A stretch of 64,000 nucleotides of DNA from Amaricoccus sp047275745 (GTDB lineage: Bacteria > Pseudomonadota > Alphaproteobacteria > Rhodobacterales > Rhodobacteraceae), in contig NZ_JBKQWU010000005.1 in the NCBI RefSeq assembly GCF_047275745.1, positions 62,001-126,000 of the forward strand, in the 5' to 3' direction. Shown here in pieces: positions 19,538 through 28,553 of the stretch; the first letter of the stretch is position 1, and each line of letters opens with the position of its first letter. A program made the translations under genes and the position numbers. Below the pieces are notes generated by a model. It was not told the DNA's origin and ran no database searches. It worked only from the letters and a program-made list of their open reading frames with translations.

Positions 19538-21586
19538 ATGACGGAAGCCGCCCTTTCGACGCCCGCCTATCTCGACCGGCTGAATTCGGAGCAGCGGGAG
19601 GCGGTGCTGCATGGCGACGGGCCGCTCCTCGTTCTCGCGGGCGCGGGGTCGGGCAAGACGATGACGCTGGCGCATCGCGTCGCGCATCTCATCGCCGGTG
19701 GGGCCGATCCGCGGCGCATCCTGCTCATGACGTTCTCGCGCCGGGCGGCGGCGGAGATGCGCGGGCGCGTCGGGCGGATCGCGCGGGAGGTCATGGGCGA
19801 GAAGGCCGAGGCGCTGGCGGAGGGGCTGACCTGGGCCGGCACCTTCCACGCGATCGGCGCGCGGCTTCTGCGCGAACACGCGCCCGAGATCGGGCTCGAC
19901 CCGGATTTCACCATCCATGACCGCGAGGATTCGGCCGATCTGATGAACCTCGCCCGGCACGAACTCGGCCTCACGCGCACAAGGAAGCGGTTTCCGACCA
20001 AGGGCACCTGCCTCGCGATCTATTCCCGCGCGGTCAACGCGCGCGCCGCGCTCTCGGAAGCGCTGGCCGAATACCCCTGGTGCGCGGAATGGGAGGCGGA
20101 ACTGAAGGCGCTTTTCGCCGCCTATGTCGGTGCGAAACAGGCGCAGGGCGTGCTCGATTACGACGACCTCCTGCTCTACTGGGCCGAGATGGCGGCGGAG
20201 CCTGACCTCGCCCGGGTGCTGGGCGCGCGGTTCGACCATATCCTGATCGACGAATATCAGGACACCAACCGCGCGCAGGCGGCGATCCTCGCGGGGCTCA
20301 GCCCCGATGGTCGGGGCGTGACCGTGGTGGGCGACGACGCCCAGTCGATCTATTCCTTCCGCGCCGCCGAGGTGCGAAACATCCTCGATTTCCCCCAAGG
20401 CTTCAGCCCGCCCGCGCGGATCGTGACGCTGACGCGGAACTACCGATCGACCGCGCCGATCCTCGCGGCGGCGAACGCGGTGATCGCGGAGGCGCGCGAG
20501 GGCTATCCGAAGGAACTCGTCGCCGAACGCGCGGGCGGCCTGCCGCCCCTGATGATCCGCGTGCCCGACGAGGCGGCGCAGGCGGATTACATCTGCGAGC
20601 GCGTGCTGGAGGCGCGGGAGGCGGGCGTGGCGCTCAGATCGCAGGCGGCGCTGTTCCGCACCGCCTCGCACAGCGGCCCGCTGGAGGTGGAACTCACGCG
20701 GCGCAACATTCCCTTCGTGAAATTCGGCGGGCTGAAGTTCCTCGACACGGCGCATGTCAAGGATGTGATGGCGCTGCTCCGTCTCGCCGAGAACCCGCGC
20801 GACCGTGTTTCCGGCTTCCGGGCCCTGCGCCTCGTGCCCGGGATCGGCCCGGCGAGCGCCGAGCGGCTCGTGGCCCTGCTCGGAGCGCCCGGAGACCTCG
20901 CGGCGTGGCGCGGCGCGCGGGTGCCGGCGCGGGCGGCGGCGGAATGGGCCGGTTTCGTCGAGATGTTCGCCGGGCTTCGCGCGGGGCATGGCTGGCCCGC
21001 CGATCTGACGGCGGTCCGCGCCTGGTACGAGCCGCGGCTGGAACTCATCCACGAGGACGCCCCCCCGCGGATCGCCGATCTGGCGCAGTTCGAGGGCATC
21101 GCCGCCGGCTATCCGTCGCGCGCGCGTTTCCTGACCGAACTCACGCTCGACCCGCCGGGCGCGGGGGGCGACCTCGCGGGGCCGCCGATGAAGGACGAGG
21201 ATTACATGATCCTCTCGACGATCCATTCCGCCAAGGGCCAGGAATGGAAGCAGGTCTTCGTGCTCAACTGCGTCGACGGCTGCCTGCCGTCGGATCTCGC
21301 GACCGGCTCGCGGGCCGGGGTCGAGGAGGAACGGCGGCTGTTCCATGTCGCGATGACACGGGCGAAGGACGCGCTGCATCTCGTTGTTCCGGCGCGGTTC
21401 TACGTCCACAATCAGGCGGCGCGGGGCGATCGGCACATCTACGCGGCGCGCTCGAGGTTCCTGAGCGACGCGGTCGTCGCCCGGCTCGCGGAACGCGCCT
21501 GGCCTCCGCCGCCGCCCGAGGAGGTCCGACCCGCGCCCGGCCCCCGGCGCGACCTCGCGGCGCGGATGCGCGGCATGTGGGAGTAG
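19538..21586 (+). CDS. UvrD/Rep/PcrA-family ATP-dependent DNA helicase
   Basis: From ATG 19538 the protein is 682 aa. It has a Walker A site AGAGSGKT, motif II IDEYQDTN, motif III GDDAQSIYSFR, motif IV TRNYRS, motif V STIHSAKGQEW and motif VI HVAMTRAKD, in order: a superfamily 1A 3-prime to 5-prime helicase of replication or repair. An ATG at 19445 would add 31 residues but has no ribosome site. The C-terminus ends in a Pro-rich tail. A near-match SOS box sits between the two candidate starts. Confidence 0.92.
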   Translation: MTEAALSTPAYLDRLNSEQREAVLHGDGPLLVLAGAGSGKTMTLAHRVAHLIAGGADPRRILLMTFSRRAAAEMRGRVGRIAREVMGEKAEALAEGLTWAGTFHAIGARLLREHAPEIGLDPDFTIHDREDSADLMNLARHELGLTRTRKRFPTKGTCLAIYSRAVNARAALSEALAEYPWCAEWEAELKALFAAYVGAKQAQGVLDYDDLLLYWAEMAAEPDLARVLGARFDHILIDEYQDTNRAQAAILAGLSPDGRGVTVVGDDAQSIYSFRAAEVRNILDFPQGFSPPARIVTLTRNYRSTAPILAAANAVIAEAREGYPKELVAERAGGLPPLMIRVPDEAAQADYICERVLEAREAGVALRSQAALFRTASHSGPLEVELTRRNIPFVKFGGLKFLDTAHVKDVMALLRLAENPRDRVSGFRALRLVPGIGPASAERLVALLGAPGDLAAWRGARVPARAAAEWAGFVEMFAGLRAGHGWPADLTAVRAWYEPRLELIHEDAPPRIADLAQFEGIAAGYPSRARFLTELTLDPPGAGGDLAGPPMKDEDYMILSTIHSAKGQEWKQVFVLNCVDGCLPSDLATGSRAGVEEERRLFHVAMTRAKDALHLVVPARFYVHNQAARGDRHIYAARSRFLSDAVVARLAERAWPPPPPEEVRPAPGPRRDLAARMRGMWE

Positions 21587-21627
21587 TGCCGGGCGCCCGG
21601 GCCGCTGGCCCGCGCGGCGCTTCTTCG

Positions 21628-21716
21628 ACCGAAGTCGCATGTACCGAAGTCGCAGATACCAAGGTACCGAAGGGGACCGTCGAGTAGAACCGAAGTCTCA
21701 TCAACCAATGTCGCGT
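21628..21716 (+). repeat. 15-bp imperfect direct repeats upstream of mct
   Basis: Units resembling ACCGAAGTCGCAT start at 21628, 21643, 21658 (degenerate), 21689 and 21704, mostly at a 15-base spacing. The tract ends about 65 bases before the mct ATG. It could be a cluster of binding sites or a decayed microsatellite; no palindrome is obvious within a unit. Confidence 0.65.
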
Positions 21717-21780
21717 GGCGCGAAAGACCTTTTTCGCTCAGACTTCTCGTCAGACAGAGGAAATACGTGGAGGGACTTCC

Positions 21781-23001
21781 ATGGGCGTTCTGGAGGGGAT
21801 GCGAGTCGTCGAGAGTTCCGCCTTCGTCGCGGTCCCCTCGGCCGGGATGACGCTGGCGCAGATGGGCGCCGACGTGATCCGCATCGACATGCCGGGCGGC
21901 GGAATGGATTCCGGCCGCTGGCCTGTCACACGGAGCGGCCGGAGCCTGTTCTGGGCGGGGATGAACAAGGGCAAGCGATCGGTCTCGATCGATCTCTCCG
22001 ACCCGCGTGGGCGCGAACTCGCGGCCGAACTGATCTGCGCCCCCGGCCCCGACGCGGGATGTTTCATCACCAACCTTCCCGCGCGGGGCGAAATGAGCTT
22101 CGCGAGCCTCCGGGAGCGGCGGGCGGATGTGATCATGGTCTCGCTCAAGGGCACGCGCGACGGCGCCCCGGCGGTCGATTATTCCGTCAACCCCGCGCTC
22201 GGCTTTCCGACGGCCACCGGGCCCGAGGGATCGGCGGACCCCGTCTCCCATGTCCTGCCCGCCTTCGACCTGATCGCGGGCCAGATGATCACCGGCGCGC
22301 TCCTCGCCGCCGAGCGGCAGCGGCTCTGCCGGGGACGCGGGCAGCTCGTCGAACTCGCGCTGAAGGACGTGGCGGCCGCCGTGCTCGGCCATTGCGGGAT
22401 CATCGGCGAGGTCGTCGTCAACGGGGTCGACCGGCCGAAATACGGCAACGCCCTCTACGGCGGCTACGGGCAGGATTTCGTCTGCGGCGACGGGCGGCGG
22501 GTCATGGTGATCGGACTGACCGTCCGGCAGTGGCGGAACCTCGTGAAGGTCACCGGGTCCGAGACGCCGATCGCGGCGCTCGCCGCTCGGCTCGGGGTCG
22601 ATCTCGACGGCGAGGGCGCGCGCTTCGAGGCGCGCGACGCCATCACCGCGATCCTGCGTCCCTGGTTCGCCGCGCGGAGCGTCGCGGATTTCGCCGGAGC
22701 CTTCGACGCGGCGGGCGTGACCTGGTCGGTCTTTCGCAGCTTCGCCGAGGCGGTTCGCGAAGACCCGGACCTCTCGACCGACAATCCGATGTTCCACATG
22801 CTCGACCAGCCGGGGATCGGCCGCTTCCCGGTACCGGCCTCGCCCGTCACCTTCGGCGCGGGACCGCGCGACCGCCCGACACCCGCGCCGGGGCTCGGCC
22901 AGCACACGGAGGAAGTTCTGGCCGAACTGCTCGGCCTCGGGTCCGGGCAGATCGGCGCGCTGATGGATTCGGGCGTCGTCGCCGGACCCGTGCCTGCCTG
23001 A
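21781..23001 (+). CDS. mct: Probable 2-methylfumaryl-CoA isomerase (family III CoA-transferase)
   Basis: The 406-aa protein is a CaiB/BaiF-type CoA-transferase. The start is set by GGAGGG six bases before the ATG. Compared with the Chloroflexus mesaconyl-CoA C1-C4 transferase as I remember it, the match runs the full length, including VRVVESSAFVA-type, SLFWAGMNKGKRS, LSTDNPMFHMLDQPGIGRF and GVTWS blocks; D163 (HVLPAFDLIAGQ) is the likely CoA-carrying aspartate. The reaction shifts CoA within mesaconate in the 3-hydroxypropionate bicycle. No other bicycle genes are in the window, so the pathway is inferred. Confidence 0.75.
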   Translation: MGVLEGMRVVESSAFVAVPSAGMTLAQMGADVIRIDMPGGGMDSGRWPVTRSGRSLFWAGMNKGKRSVSIDLSDPRGRELAAELICAPGPDAGCFITNLPARGEMSFASLRERRADVIMVSLKGTRDGAPAVDYSVNPALGFPTATGPEGSADPVSHVLPAFDLIAGQMITGALLAAERQRLCRGRGQLVELALKDVAAAVLGHCGIIGEVVVNGVDRPKYGNALYGGYGQDFVCGDGRRVMVIGLTVRQWRNLVKVTGSETPIAALAARLGVDLDGEGARFEARDAITAILRPWFAARSVADFAGAFDAAGVTWSVFRSFAEAVREDPDLSTDNPMFHMLDQPGIGRFPVPASPVTFGAGPRDRPTPAPGLGQHTEEVLAELLGLGSGQIGALMDSGVVAGPVPA

Positions 23002-23058
23002 TCGAGCCCGAGCGCCAGATCAAGCCCGGACAGCGGTCTGCGGATCGGCGCCCTCCGA

Positions 23059-23733
23059 TTAGCGGACCGCCGTCACCTGGCTCGCGAGCACGGTGTCGCC
23101 GGTCGCGAAGACCAGTTCCGTATTGCCCGCCTCGGTCCGCCGCACCTCGGTCACCTTCGCGAACACACTGCCCCCGGTGGTCGAGAGCAGGGTGTCGCCG
23201 GCATATCCTTCGAGCGCGAAGCTGTAGTTCCCGGAGGCGGGGGTGCCGCCCGCGCTGTCGGTCCCGTCCCAGGTCACGCTGTCGGCCGCGGGATCGACGT
23301 TCACACGCGCGACCTCGGTGCCGAAGTCGTTCTTCACAACCAGCACCGCCTTGTCCGCGCCCTCGACCGGCGTCACGCCGACATCGACCGGCGCCCCGGT
23401 GAAGGCCGCGCTGGTCGGCGCCCGGACCTCCTTGCCGATCCAGTCGGCGAAGCCCTCGCTCGCGCCATTGGTCAGCGCGGACAGGATCGAATCGAGCCGG
23501 GTATTGGCGCCGATCTGCTGTTCGACGGCGGAGAAGCTCGCGAGCTGGGCGACGAACTCGGTCGATTCCATCGGCTGCAGCGGGTCCTGATACTTGAGCT
23601 GCGTGGTGAGCAGTTTCAGGAAGGTGTCGAAATCGGCCGTCATCGCGCCCTCGGCGGCGCTCTCGGTGCTGGTCTTCGATTTCGCCGCGGCCGCCGCGCC
23701 GCTTCCGGTGGTCGAGCTGGAGGTCACGTCCAT
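23059..23733 (-). CDS. flgD: Flagellar hook assembly protein FlgD
   Basis: The 224-aa protein has the FlgD N-terminal block FLKLLTTQLKYQDPLQPM followed by STEFVAQLASFSAVEQQ, then the FlgD Ig-like/Tudor-like part with GGTPASGNYSFAL. FlgD is the scaffold cap on which hook subunits polymerise. It is transcribed after fliK with an 18-base gap. Confidence 0.94.
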   Translation of the reverse strand: MDVTSSSTTGSGAAAAAKSKTSTESAAEGAMTADFDTFLKLLTTQLKYQDPLQPMESTEFVAQLASFSAVEQQIGANTRLDSILSALTNGASEGFADWIGKEVRAPTSAAFTGAPVDVGVTPVEGADKAVLVVKNDFGTEVARVNVDPAADSVTWDGTDSAGGTPASGNYSFALEGYAGDTLLSTTGGSVFAKVTEVRRTEAGNTELVFATGDTVLASQVTAVR

Positions 23734-23751
23734 GGTCGGGCTCCTTGGTGA

Positions 23752-25191
23752 TCAGAGACGGATGTCGAGCGGGCCATCGGCCGCGCCCGCGCGGCCCCCC
23801 GCGCGGGTCGTGTCGGAGATCGGCGCCGCGCCGGGCCCCGCCGCGCCCTGGGCGCCGCGCGCGACCGCGTAGATTTCCGCCGGGCGTTCGGGTGGCCCGT
23901 CACCGCCGAAGTTTCGCGAGCCCTGCGACATGTCGAGCGAGACCGAATCGTAGCCCGCCGCCCCGAGCTCGCGCGTCAGCGTCTCGGCATTGCGGCGCAG
24001 AAGCTCCAGGGTCTCCGGCCGCTCCGCCGTCACCATGGCGTGGACGCCATGCTCGGTCCGGGTGAGGGAGATATGCACCCGTCCGAGCTCCGCCGGATCG
24101 AGGCGGATCTCGACCCGCGACTCGTCGCTTTCCGCCACCGCGACGGCGATCTGTTCGACGACCGCGCGCGTCTGGCCGGGCGGGGCCTCGGCGGGCGCCG
24201 CCTGCGTGAGCCGCGCCGCCGCGTCCGGGCTCCCCATCGAGAGTGGCGAGATGGTCAGCTGTGTGATCGACGGCTGGCCCGATGATGCCGCGTCGGCGAC
24301 GGCCGCCGGATCGGTCCGGGTCGCGAAACCGGCGGCATCCGCGGCGGCGTCGAGGATGGCGGGATCGGTACCGCGGGAAGCCGGGCCCGCCGCGAGTGTC
24401 GGCGCCGTGCCTTCCGCTGACGGGTCCCGGGCGGAGAGCGGCGATGCCTGCGTGTCGCTGCCCGCCGCCGACTTGCCGGTCCCCGTGCCGGGAGCGGGGA
24501 CGGCGGACCGCTGGATCGCGGCGGTCGCGCCGAGCGCCTCGGGCGCGGAAGCGGCGTTGGCCGGCACGCCTTCGATGACAGCTTCGGCGACGGCGCCCGC
24601 GCCGGATCTGGCCGCGGCCGCGCCCGGTGTAGCCCCCGGAGCCCCCTCCGGTTGAGCTTGCCCGGGCCCGTTCCCCGCCGTGCGAACCTCCGGCGTGCTG
24701 GCCCCCACCGCGCCCATTCCCGCCGTGCTCATCCCTTCCGGCGCGGCAAGAGCCGCCGCGTCGGAGGCCCGCGCCCGTTCGGATGCGTCGGGCCGCGGCA
24801 CCAAACCCGTCGGGAACTCAGGCGTCGGCATGGCCTCGGTCGGCGCCGCGTCCGCCAGCGCCCCGTCCGCCAGCCCCTGCTCCGTCAGCGTGGCATCCTC
24901 AGGCGCCTCGGCCGTGAGCGGCGGGTCGCCCGGCCCGGTCATCGCCTCCCCGACCGTATCCGCGACCGTATCCGCGGCCGAAGCCGTCCCCTCGCGCGGG
25001 GCGCCAGCCGCTTCCCGCGCCGCCCGCGGCTTCTCCGCCGCCCTGGCAGGCGCTCCGGGATTTCCCATCGCCACCGCGAAGTCGGAGGTCCCCGGGGGGG
25101 CCGTTCCCTCCCCGGAGAGGCGGGTCTCACGGGCCGCCTCGGTCCGCGCCTGGCGGGCGGGGCCGAGGAAGCCGAGGTCGGGGGCATTCAT
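23752..25191 (-). CDS. fliK: Flagellar hook-length control protein FliK
   Basis: The 479-aa protein has a long Ala/Pro/Gly-rich, poorly conserved N-terminal part (the ruler) and a compact C-terminal domain with the FliK signature ESRVEIRLDPAELGRVHISL (about 365-384) and LRRNAETLTRELGAAGYDSV. It controls hook length and the export switch. A start 16 codons earlier (25239) is open, but MNAPDLGFLGPARQ looks more natural. It pairs with flgD, and the flgJ-like gene diverges from it. Confidence 0.88.
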   Translation of the reverse strand: MNAPDLGFLGPARQARTEAARETRLSGEGTAPPGTSDFAVAMGNPGAPARAAEKPRAAREAAGAPREGTASAADTVADTVGEAMTGPGDPPLTAEAPEDATLTEQGLADGALADAAPTEAMPTPEFPTGLVPRPDASERARASDAAALAAPEGMSTAGMGAVGASTPEVRTAGNGPGQAQPEGAPGATPGAAAARSGAGAVAEAVIEGVPANAASAPEALGATAAIQRSAVPAPGTGTGKSAAGSDTQASPLSARDPSAEGTAPTLAAGPASRGTDPAILDAAADAAGFATRTDPAAVADAASSGQPSITQLTISPLSMGSPDAAARLTQAAPAEAPPGQTRAVVEQIAVAVAESDESRVEIRLDPAELGRVHISLTRTEHGVHAMVTAERPETLELLRRNAETLTRELGAAGYDSVSLDMSQGSRNFGGDGPPERPAEIYAVARGAQGAAGPGAAPISDTTRAGGRAGAADGPLDIRL

Positions 25192-25312
25192 GGGCGCGCG
25201 TCTCCGGAAGTGTCTCGCCCGCGTTTCTGCGCCCGTCACGCCTTACGAATTGTTAAGCCGCGCCCCCGATCGTCGCCCGACGGCACCCCCAACCCCTTTT
25301 CGAGGACTGGCC

Positions 25313-25624
25313 ATGGACATAACCCCGCTCGCGGCCCGGACGGCCGCCTCTCCGCCCGCCCGGGACAAGGCAACGAATGCGGCAACGGATGCCGACGCCG
25401 CGGCGCTCAGGGCGGCGGAGGCATTCGAGACGAGCTTTCTCGCCGAGATGCTGAAGGAGAGCGGCGTCAATCAGGCCTCGTCGTCCTTCGGCGGCGGCGC
25501 GGGAGAGGAGGCCTTCTCGAGCTTCCTGACCGAGCAGTACGCGGCGAAACTCGCCGGACGCGCCGAGCTTGGCCTGTCACAGCGGATCTTCGAGGCGCTG
25601 AAGGCGCGGGGGACCGGCGCATGA
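25313..25624 (+). CDS. Rod-binding protein (FlgJ N-terminal-like)
   Basis: The 103-aa protein begins MDITPLAARTAASPPAR and has the Rod-binding core AAEAFETSFLAEMLKESGV and FLTEQYAAKLAGRAELGL, as in the N-terminal half of FlgJ. The muramidase half of enterobacterial FlgJ is absent, as is usual in alphaproteobacteria. It caps rod assembly in the periplasm. Its stop overlaps the next ATG (ATGA). Confidence 0.85.
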   Translation: MDITPLAARTAASPPARDKATNAATDADAAALRAAEAFETSFLAEMLKESGVNQASSSFGGGAGEEAFSSFLTEQYAAKLAGRAELGLSQRIFEALKARGTGA

Positions 25625-25980
25625 TCGGCAATCTGCTTGGCGGCTCGCGGCAGGAAAAGATCCTACGGCTGCTCGACGAGGAACATGGCGTGATCCTGAA
25701 CGGCCCGCTCGCCGATCTTGCGCCGCTCGTCGCACGGCGCGAGGCAGAGGTCGCGGAGATCCTCGCGGGCGAAACCCCGGGCGAGCCCTTCCTGGCCGCG
25801 GTCAAGGCGAAGGCGGAACGAAACAGCCGCCTTCTGCTCGCGAGCATCGCCGGCATCCGCGCCGCCTCCGAGACCCTCGCGCGCGCCCGCCGCGCCGCCG
25901 ACCGGCTGCGGACCTATTCGGCCGACGGCCAGCCGGTCGACCTCGTGGACACGCGGATCACCCGGGACCATCGGGCCTGA
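25621..25980 (+). CDS. FlgN-like flagellar export chaperone
   Basis: The 119-aa mostly helical protein begins MIGNLLGGSRQEKILRLLDEE and is coupled by an ATGA overlap to the rod-binding gene. Length, helix content and position fit the FlgN-like proteins of Rhodobacterales, which escort hook-filament junction proteins, but the sequence has no strict motif. Confidence 0.6.
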   Translation: MIGNLLGGSRQEKILRLLDEEHGVILNGPLADLAPLVARREAEVAEILAGETPGEPFLAAVKAKAERNSRLLLASIAGIRAASETLARARRAADRLRTYSADGQPVDLVDTRITRDHRA

Positions 25981-26134
25981 ACGATCGGCCTGAACGATCG
26001 GGCTTTAGCGATCGGGCGCTTCCCGTTCTCCTTCATGCTCCCACGCTGGCCGACCTGCTCCACCGGACTAGCTTTCGGGGTCAGGTCAGCGGCCAGCGGT
26101 GGGAGGGCCCACGCGGCCCGGAAGGAGAGAAGCC

Positions 26135-26968
26135 ATGTCCCACGCAGCCCTGGTCCCCGGAGCCGTCGCCGTCATTACCGGAGGCGCCTCCGGCATCGGC
26201 CTCGCGGCGGCGAAGAGGTTCGCCGCGATGGGCCTCAGGGTCTGCCTCGGCGATCTCGGCGCCGGGAGACTCGAGGCCGCGGCGACGGAGATCGGCGGCG
26301 AGGTCTTCACGAAGGAGACCGATGTGTCGCGCCCCGAGGATCTCGCCGCGCTCGAAGCGGCGGCGCGCGCGCGCTTCGGCTCGGTCGACGTGCTGATGCT
26401 GAACGCCGGCATCCAGCCCGGAAGCGGCGTGCTCGGCCCCGCCGAGGCCTGGGACCGGGTGCTCGCCGTCAATCTCATGGGCGTGGTCCGGGGCGCGCAG
26501 GCCTTCCTGCCCGGCATGCTCGCGCAGGCGGGCCCCGGGCTCGTCATCATCACCGGCTCGAAACAGGGCATCACCACCCCGCCGGGCGATCCGGCCTATA
26601 ACGTGTCGAAGGCCGGGGTGAAGGTCTTCGCCGAGGCGCTGGCGCACGAGTTGCGCGAGCGGGAGGATTGCGCGATCAGCGCGCATCTGCTGATCCCCGG
26701 CTTCGTCTTCACGCCGCTCGCCGCGGGCGGCCGGGTCGAGAAGCCGGACGCCGCCTGGACCCCCGCGGAGACAGTCGATTTCATGCTGGACTCGCTCGAC
26801 CGAGGGGATTTCTACATCCTCTGCCCCGACAACGACGTGCCTCGCGCGCTCGACGAGAAGCGCATCGCCTGGACCGCTGGCGACATCATCGAGAACCGCC
26901 CGCCGCTCTCGCGCTGGCACCCCGACTACGCGGAGGCCTTCACGGAGTTCATCCGGGAGCAGGGCTGA
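26135..26968 (+). CDS. Short-chain dehydrogenase/reductase
   Basis: The 277-aa protein has the dinucleotide site TGGASGIGLAAAKRF, the NAG motif (LMLNAGI) and the catalytic triad S (ITGSK) and Y-x3-K (YNVSKAG). GGAAGGAG lies eight bases upstream. Substrate cannot be predicted. It forms a likely two-gene unit with the GNAT gene 28 bases downstream. Confidence 0.88.
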   Translation: MSHAALVPGAVAVITGGASGIGLAAAKRFAAMGLRVCLGDLGAGRLEAAATEIGGEVFTKETDVSRPEDLAALEAAARARFGSVDVLMLNAGIQPGSGVLGPAEAWDRVLAVNLMGVVRGAQAFLPGMLAQAGPGLVIITGSKQGITTPPGDPAYNVSKAGVKVFAEALAHELREREDCAISAHLLIPGFVFTPLAAGGRVEKPDAAWTPAETVDFMLDSLDRGDFYILCPDNDVPRALDEKRIAWTAGDIIENRPPLSRWHPDYAEAFTEFIREQG

Positions 26969-26996
26969 CCCTCCAAAGCGAACACCGGAACCCCCG

Positions 26997-28025
26997 ATGT
27001 CACTCAACATTCGCCCGGTCGCGAACGCCGATCTGGATCGCGTCCGCGACCTCCTTCTCCTCGATGCCGGGAAACGCCAGAAATCCGATCCGGGCCTCTG
27101 GAAACCGAAGCGGGACGCGCGGGGCGCGGTCGCCGAGGCCATCACCGATGCTCTGCGGATCGAAACCCCTCCCTTTCGTCAGCGATGGCTCGCCGCGGAG
27201 GCGGGCGAGCGGATCGTCGGGCTGGCGCATACGATCCGGCTCCCGGTTCCGCCGATCTACGCGGGTGAGTTCGGCGCCCCGGGGCTGATCATGGACGACG
27301 GTGCGCTGGCCGAGGATGCGCCGCCCGGGACCGCCGAAATCCTTCTGGACGCGGCGGAAGCCGATCTCGTCGAGTCCGGTGCCGGGGTACTGCTGGCCTC
27401 GTCCATCATCCGCGGTGCCTGGGAGCGGGCGCTTCCATCGCGGGGCTACACACCCCTCACGCTCTATTTCACCCGGTCCGATCTTCCGGCCACCGCGCAG
27501 CTCCCATCCGTGCGACATGCCGTTGAAACCGACATCGCGTCCATTGTGAGCCTGAGCGCGATCAACCTGCGGATACTCTCCGATCTCGACGGCTTCTGGC
27601 GACCGCACACCGAGGCAGGCCCGCGGTTCGGGAACTGGATGAAGCGCAGCCTGACCCTGGCTGATCGCGACATGCTGGTTTCCGAGGTCGAGGGCGAGAT
27701 CGCGGGCTATGCGATCTCGCAGCCGGCGACCGCGCTCCATTTCCCGCCGGCGCATGACATTTCCCGCGTGGGCTTCATCGATGATTTCTTCCATCGGGAA
27801 TTCGAGAACCCGTCGGGGGCCGATCGGCGCGGCCAGGCGGCGGCCGAGCTTCTGCTGGCCGCCGAGGCAGCCCTGGCGGAGCGCGGCGATGAAGCGGTCC
27901 TCATCGTGTGTCCGGCCGCCTGGACATCGAAACGGAGCCTGCTGGAAGCGACGGGCCACCGCGTCGCGTCCACCTGGCACATCAAGGGCCGAGACGGAAA
28001 TGCACCGCCGGCTCAACGTCGATAG
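26997..28025 (+). CDS. Tandem GNAT-fold acetyltransferase-like protein
   Basis: The 342-aa protein appears to contain two GNAT-like halves: residues 1-155 (start SLNIRPVANADLDRVRDLLL, an acetyltransferase beginning, and RGAWERALPSRGYTPL) and 175-335 (EGEIAGYAISQPA, then ADRRGQAAAELLLAAE, a candidate acetyl-CoA loop). Two-domain GNATs often keep only one active site. Its 3-prime end overlaps the DUF6314 gene on the other strand by about a dozen bases. Confidence 0.7.
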   Translation: MSLNIRPVANADLDRVRDLLLLDAGKRQKSDPGLWKPKRDARGAVAEAITDALRIETPPFRQRWLAAEAGERIVGLAHTIRLPVPPIYAGEFGAPGLIMDDGALAEDAPPGTAEILLDAAEADLVESGAGVLLASSIIRGAWERALPSRGYTPLTLYFTRSDLPATAQLPSVRHAVETDIASIVSLSAINLRILSDLDGFWRPHTEAGPRFGNWMKRSLTLADRDMLVSEVEGEIAGYAISQPATALHFPPAHDISRVGFIDDFFHREFENPSGADRRGQAAAELLLAAEAALAERGDEAVLIVCPAAWTSKRSLLEATGHRVASTWHIKGRDGNAPPAQRR

Positions 28026-28462
28026 TCCGAGACCATCCGGTAGTCCTTGCGCGGACCGAGGACCCGCCATTCCGCGCGCCAGGCGGGCCAGGCGGTGAAG
28101 TCATAGCGGACCCTGTAGTGGTCGGGCGCGCAGGCGTGTTCCGCCTCGGGCCGCGCGGCATCGGTCGGGAAGGCGTGGAAGAACCTCCCGTCGGCGAAGT
28201 CGATCTCGATGACGCCCCCGGTCGCGCCCTCTCCCCGGACGACACCCGGCACCGCGCGCCAGAAATAGCGCCGGGTCGCGGTCATCGGGGGGGCCGTGCC
28301 CAGCGTGAGCCTGCCTTCCTCGACATAGGCGAGCCCGCCCGGCGCGGCGGTGAACCGCGCCTCGCCCTCGAAACGGCCCGGAGCATTCGCGCGCGCGTCG
28401 TCGATCCGCCGCGTCAGCGTCCATCGCCCCTCGAAGTCCGCGAGTTCCACCCCGTCCTCCAC
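28013..28462 (-). CDS. DUF6314 family protein
   Basis: The 149-aa protein has the family frame DFEGRWTLTRRI near the N-terminus, YFWRAV in the middle and WRVLGPRKDYRMVSDYRR at the C-terminus. This is a lipocalin-like beta-barrel family common in Rhodobacterales, of unknown function. It is divergent from purB, with about 90 bases between starts. Confidence 0.85.
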   Translation of the reverse strand: MEDGVELADFEGRWTLTRRIDDARANAPGRFEGEARFTAAPGGLAYVEEGRLTLGTAPPMTATRRYFWRAVPGVVRGEGATGGVIEIDFADGRFFHAFPTDAARPEAEHACAPDHYRVRYDFTAWPAWRAEWRVLGPRKDYRMVSDYRR

Positions 28463-28553
28463 CCCCGGCCGGCCGAGCGCCGACCTTGTGCCGATCCGGG
28501 GGCCGGTCTATCAGACGCCCGCGTTTCCCTGAACCCGCGAAAGGCCGCCACCG

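Noticed and set aside
28300..28350. Possible overlap of DUF6314 and neighbouring frames as a fused gene
   Set aside because: The family ends cleanly and purB starts separately with a normal spacer.
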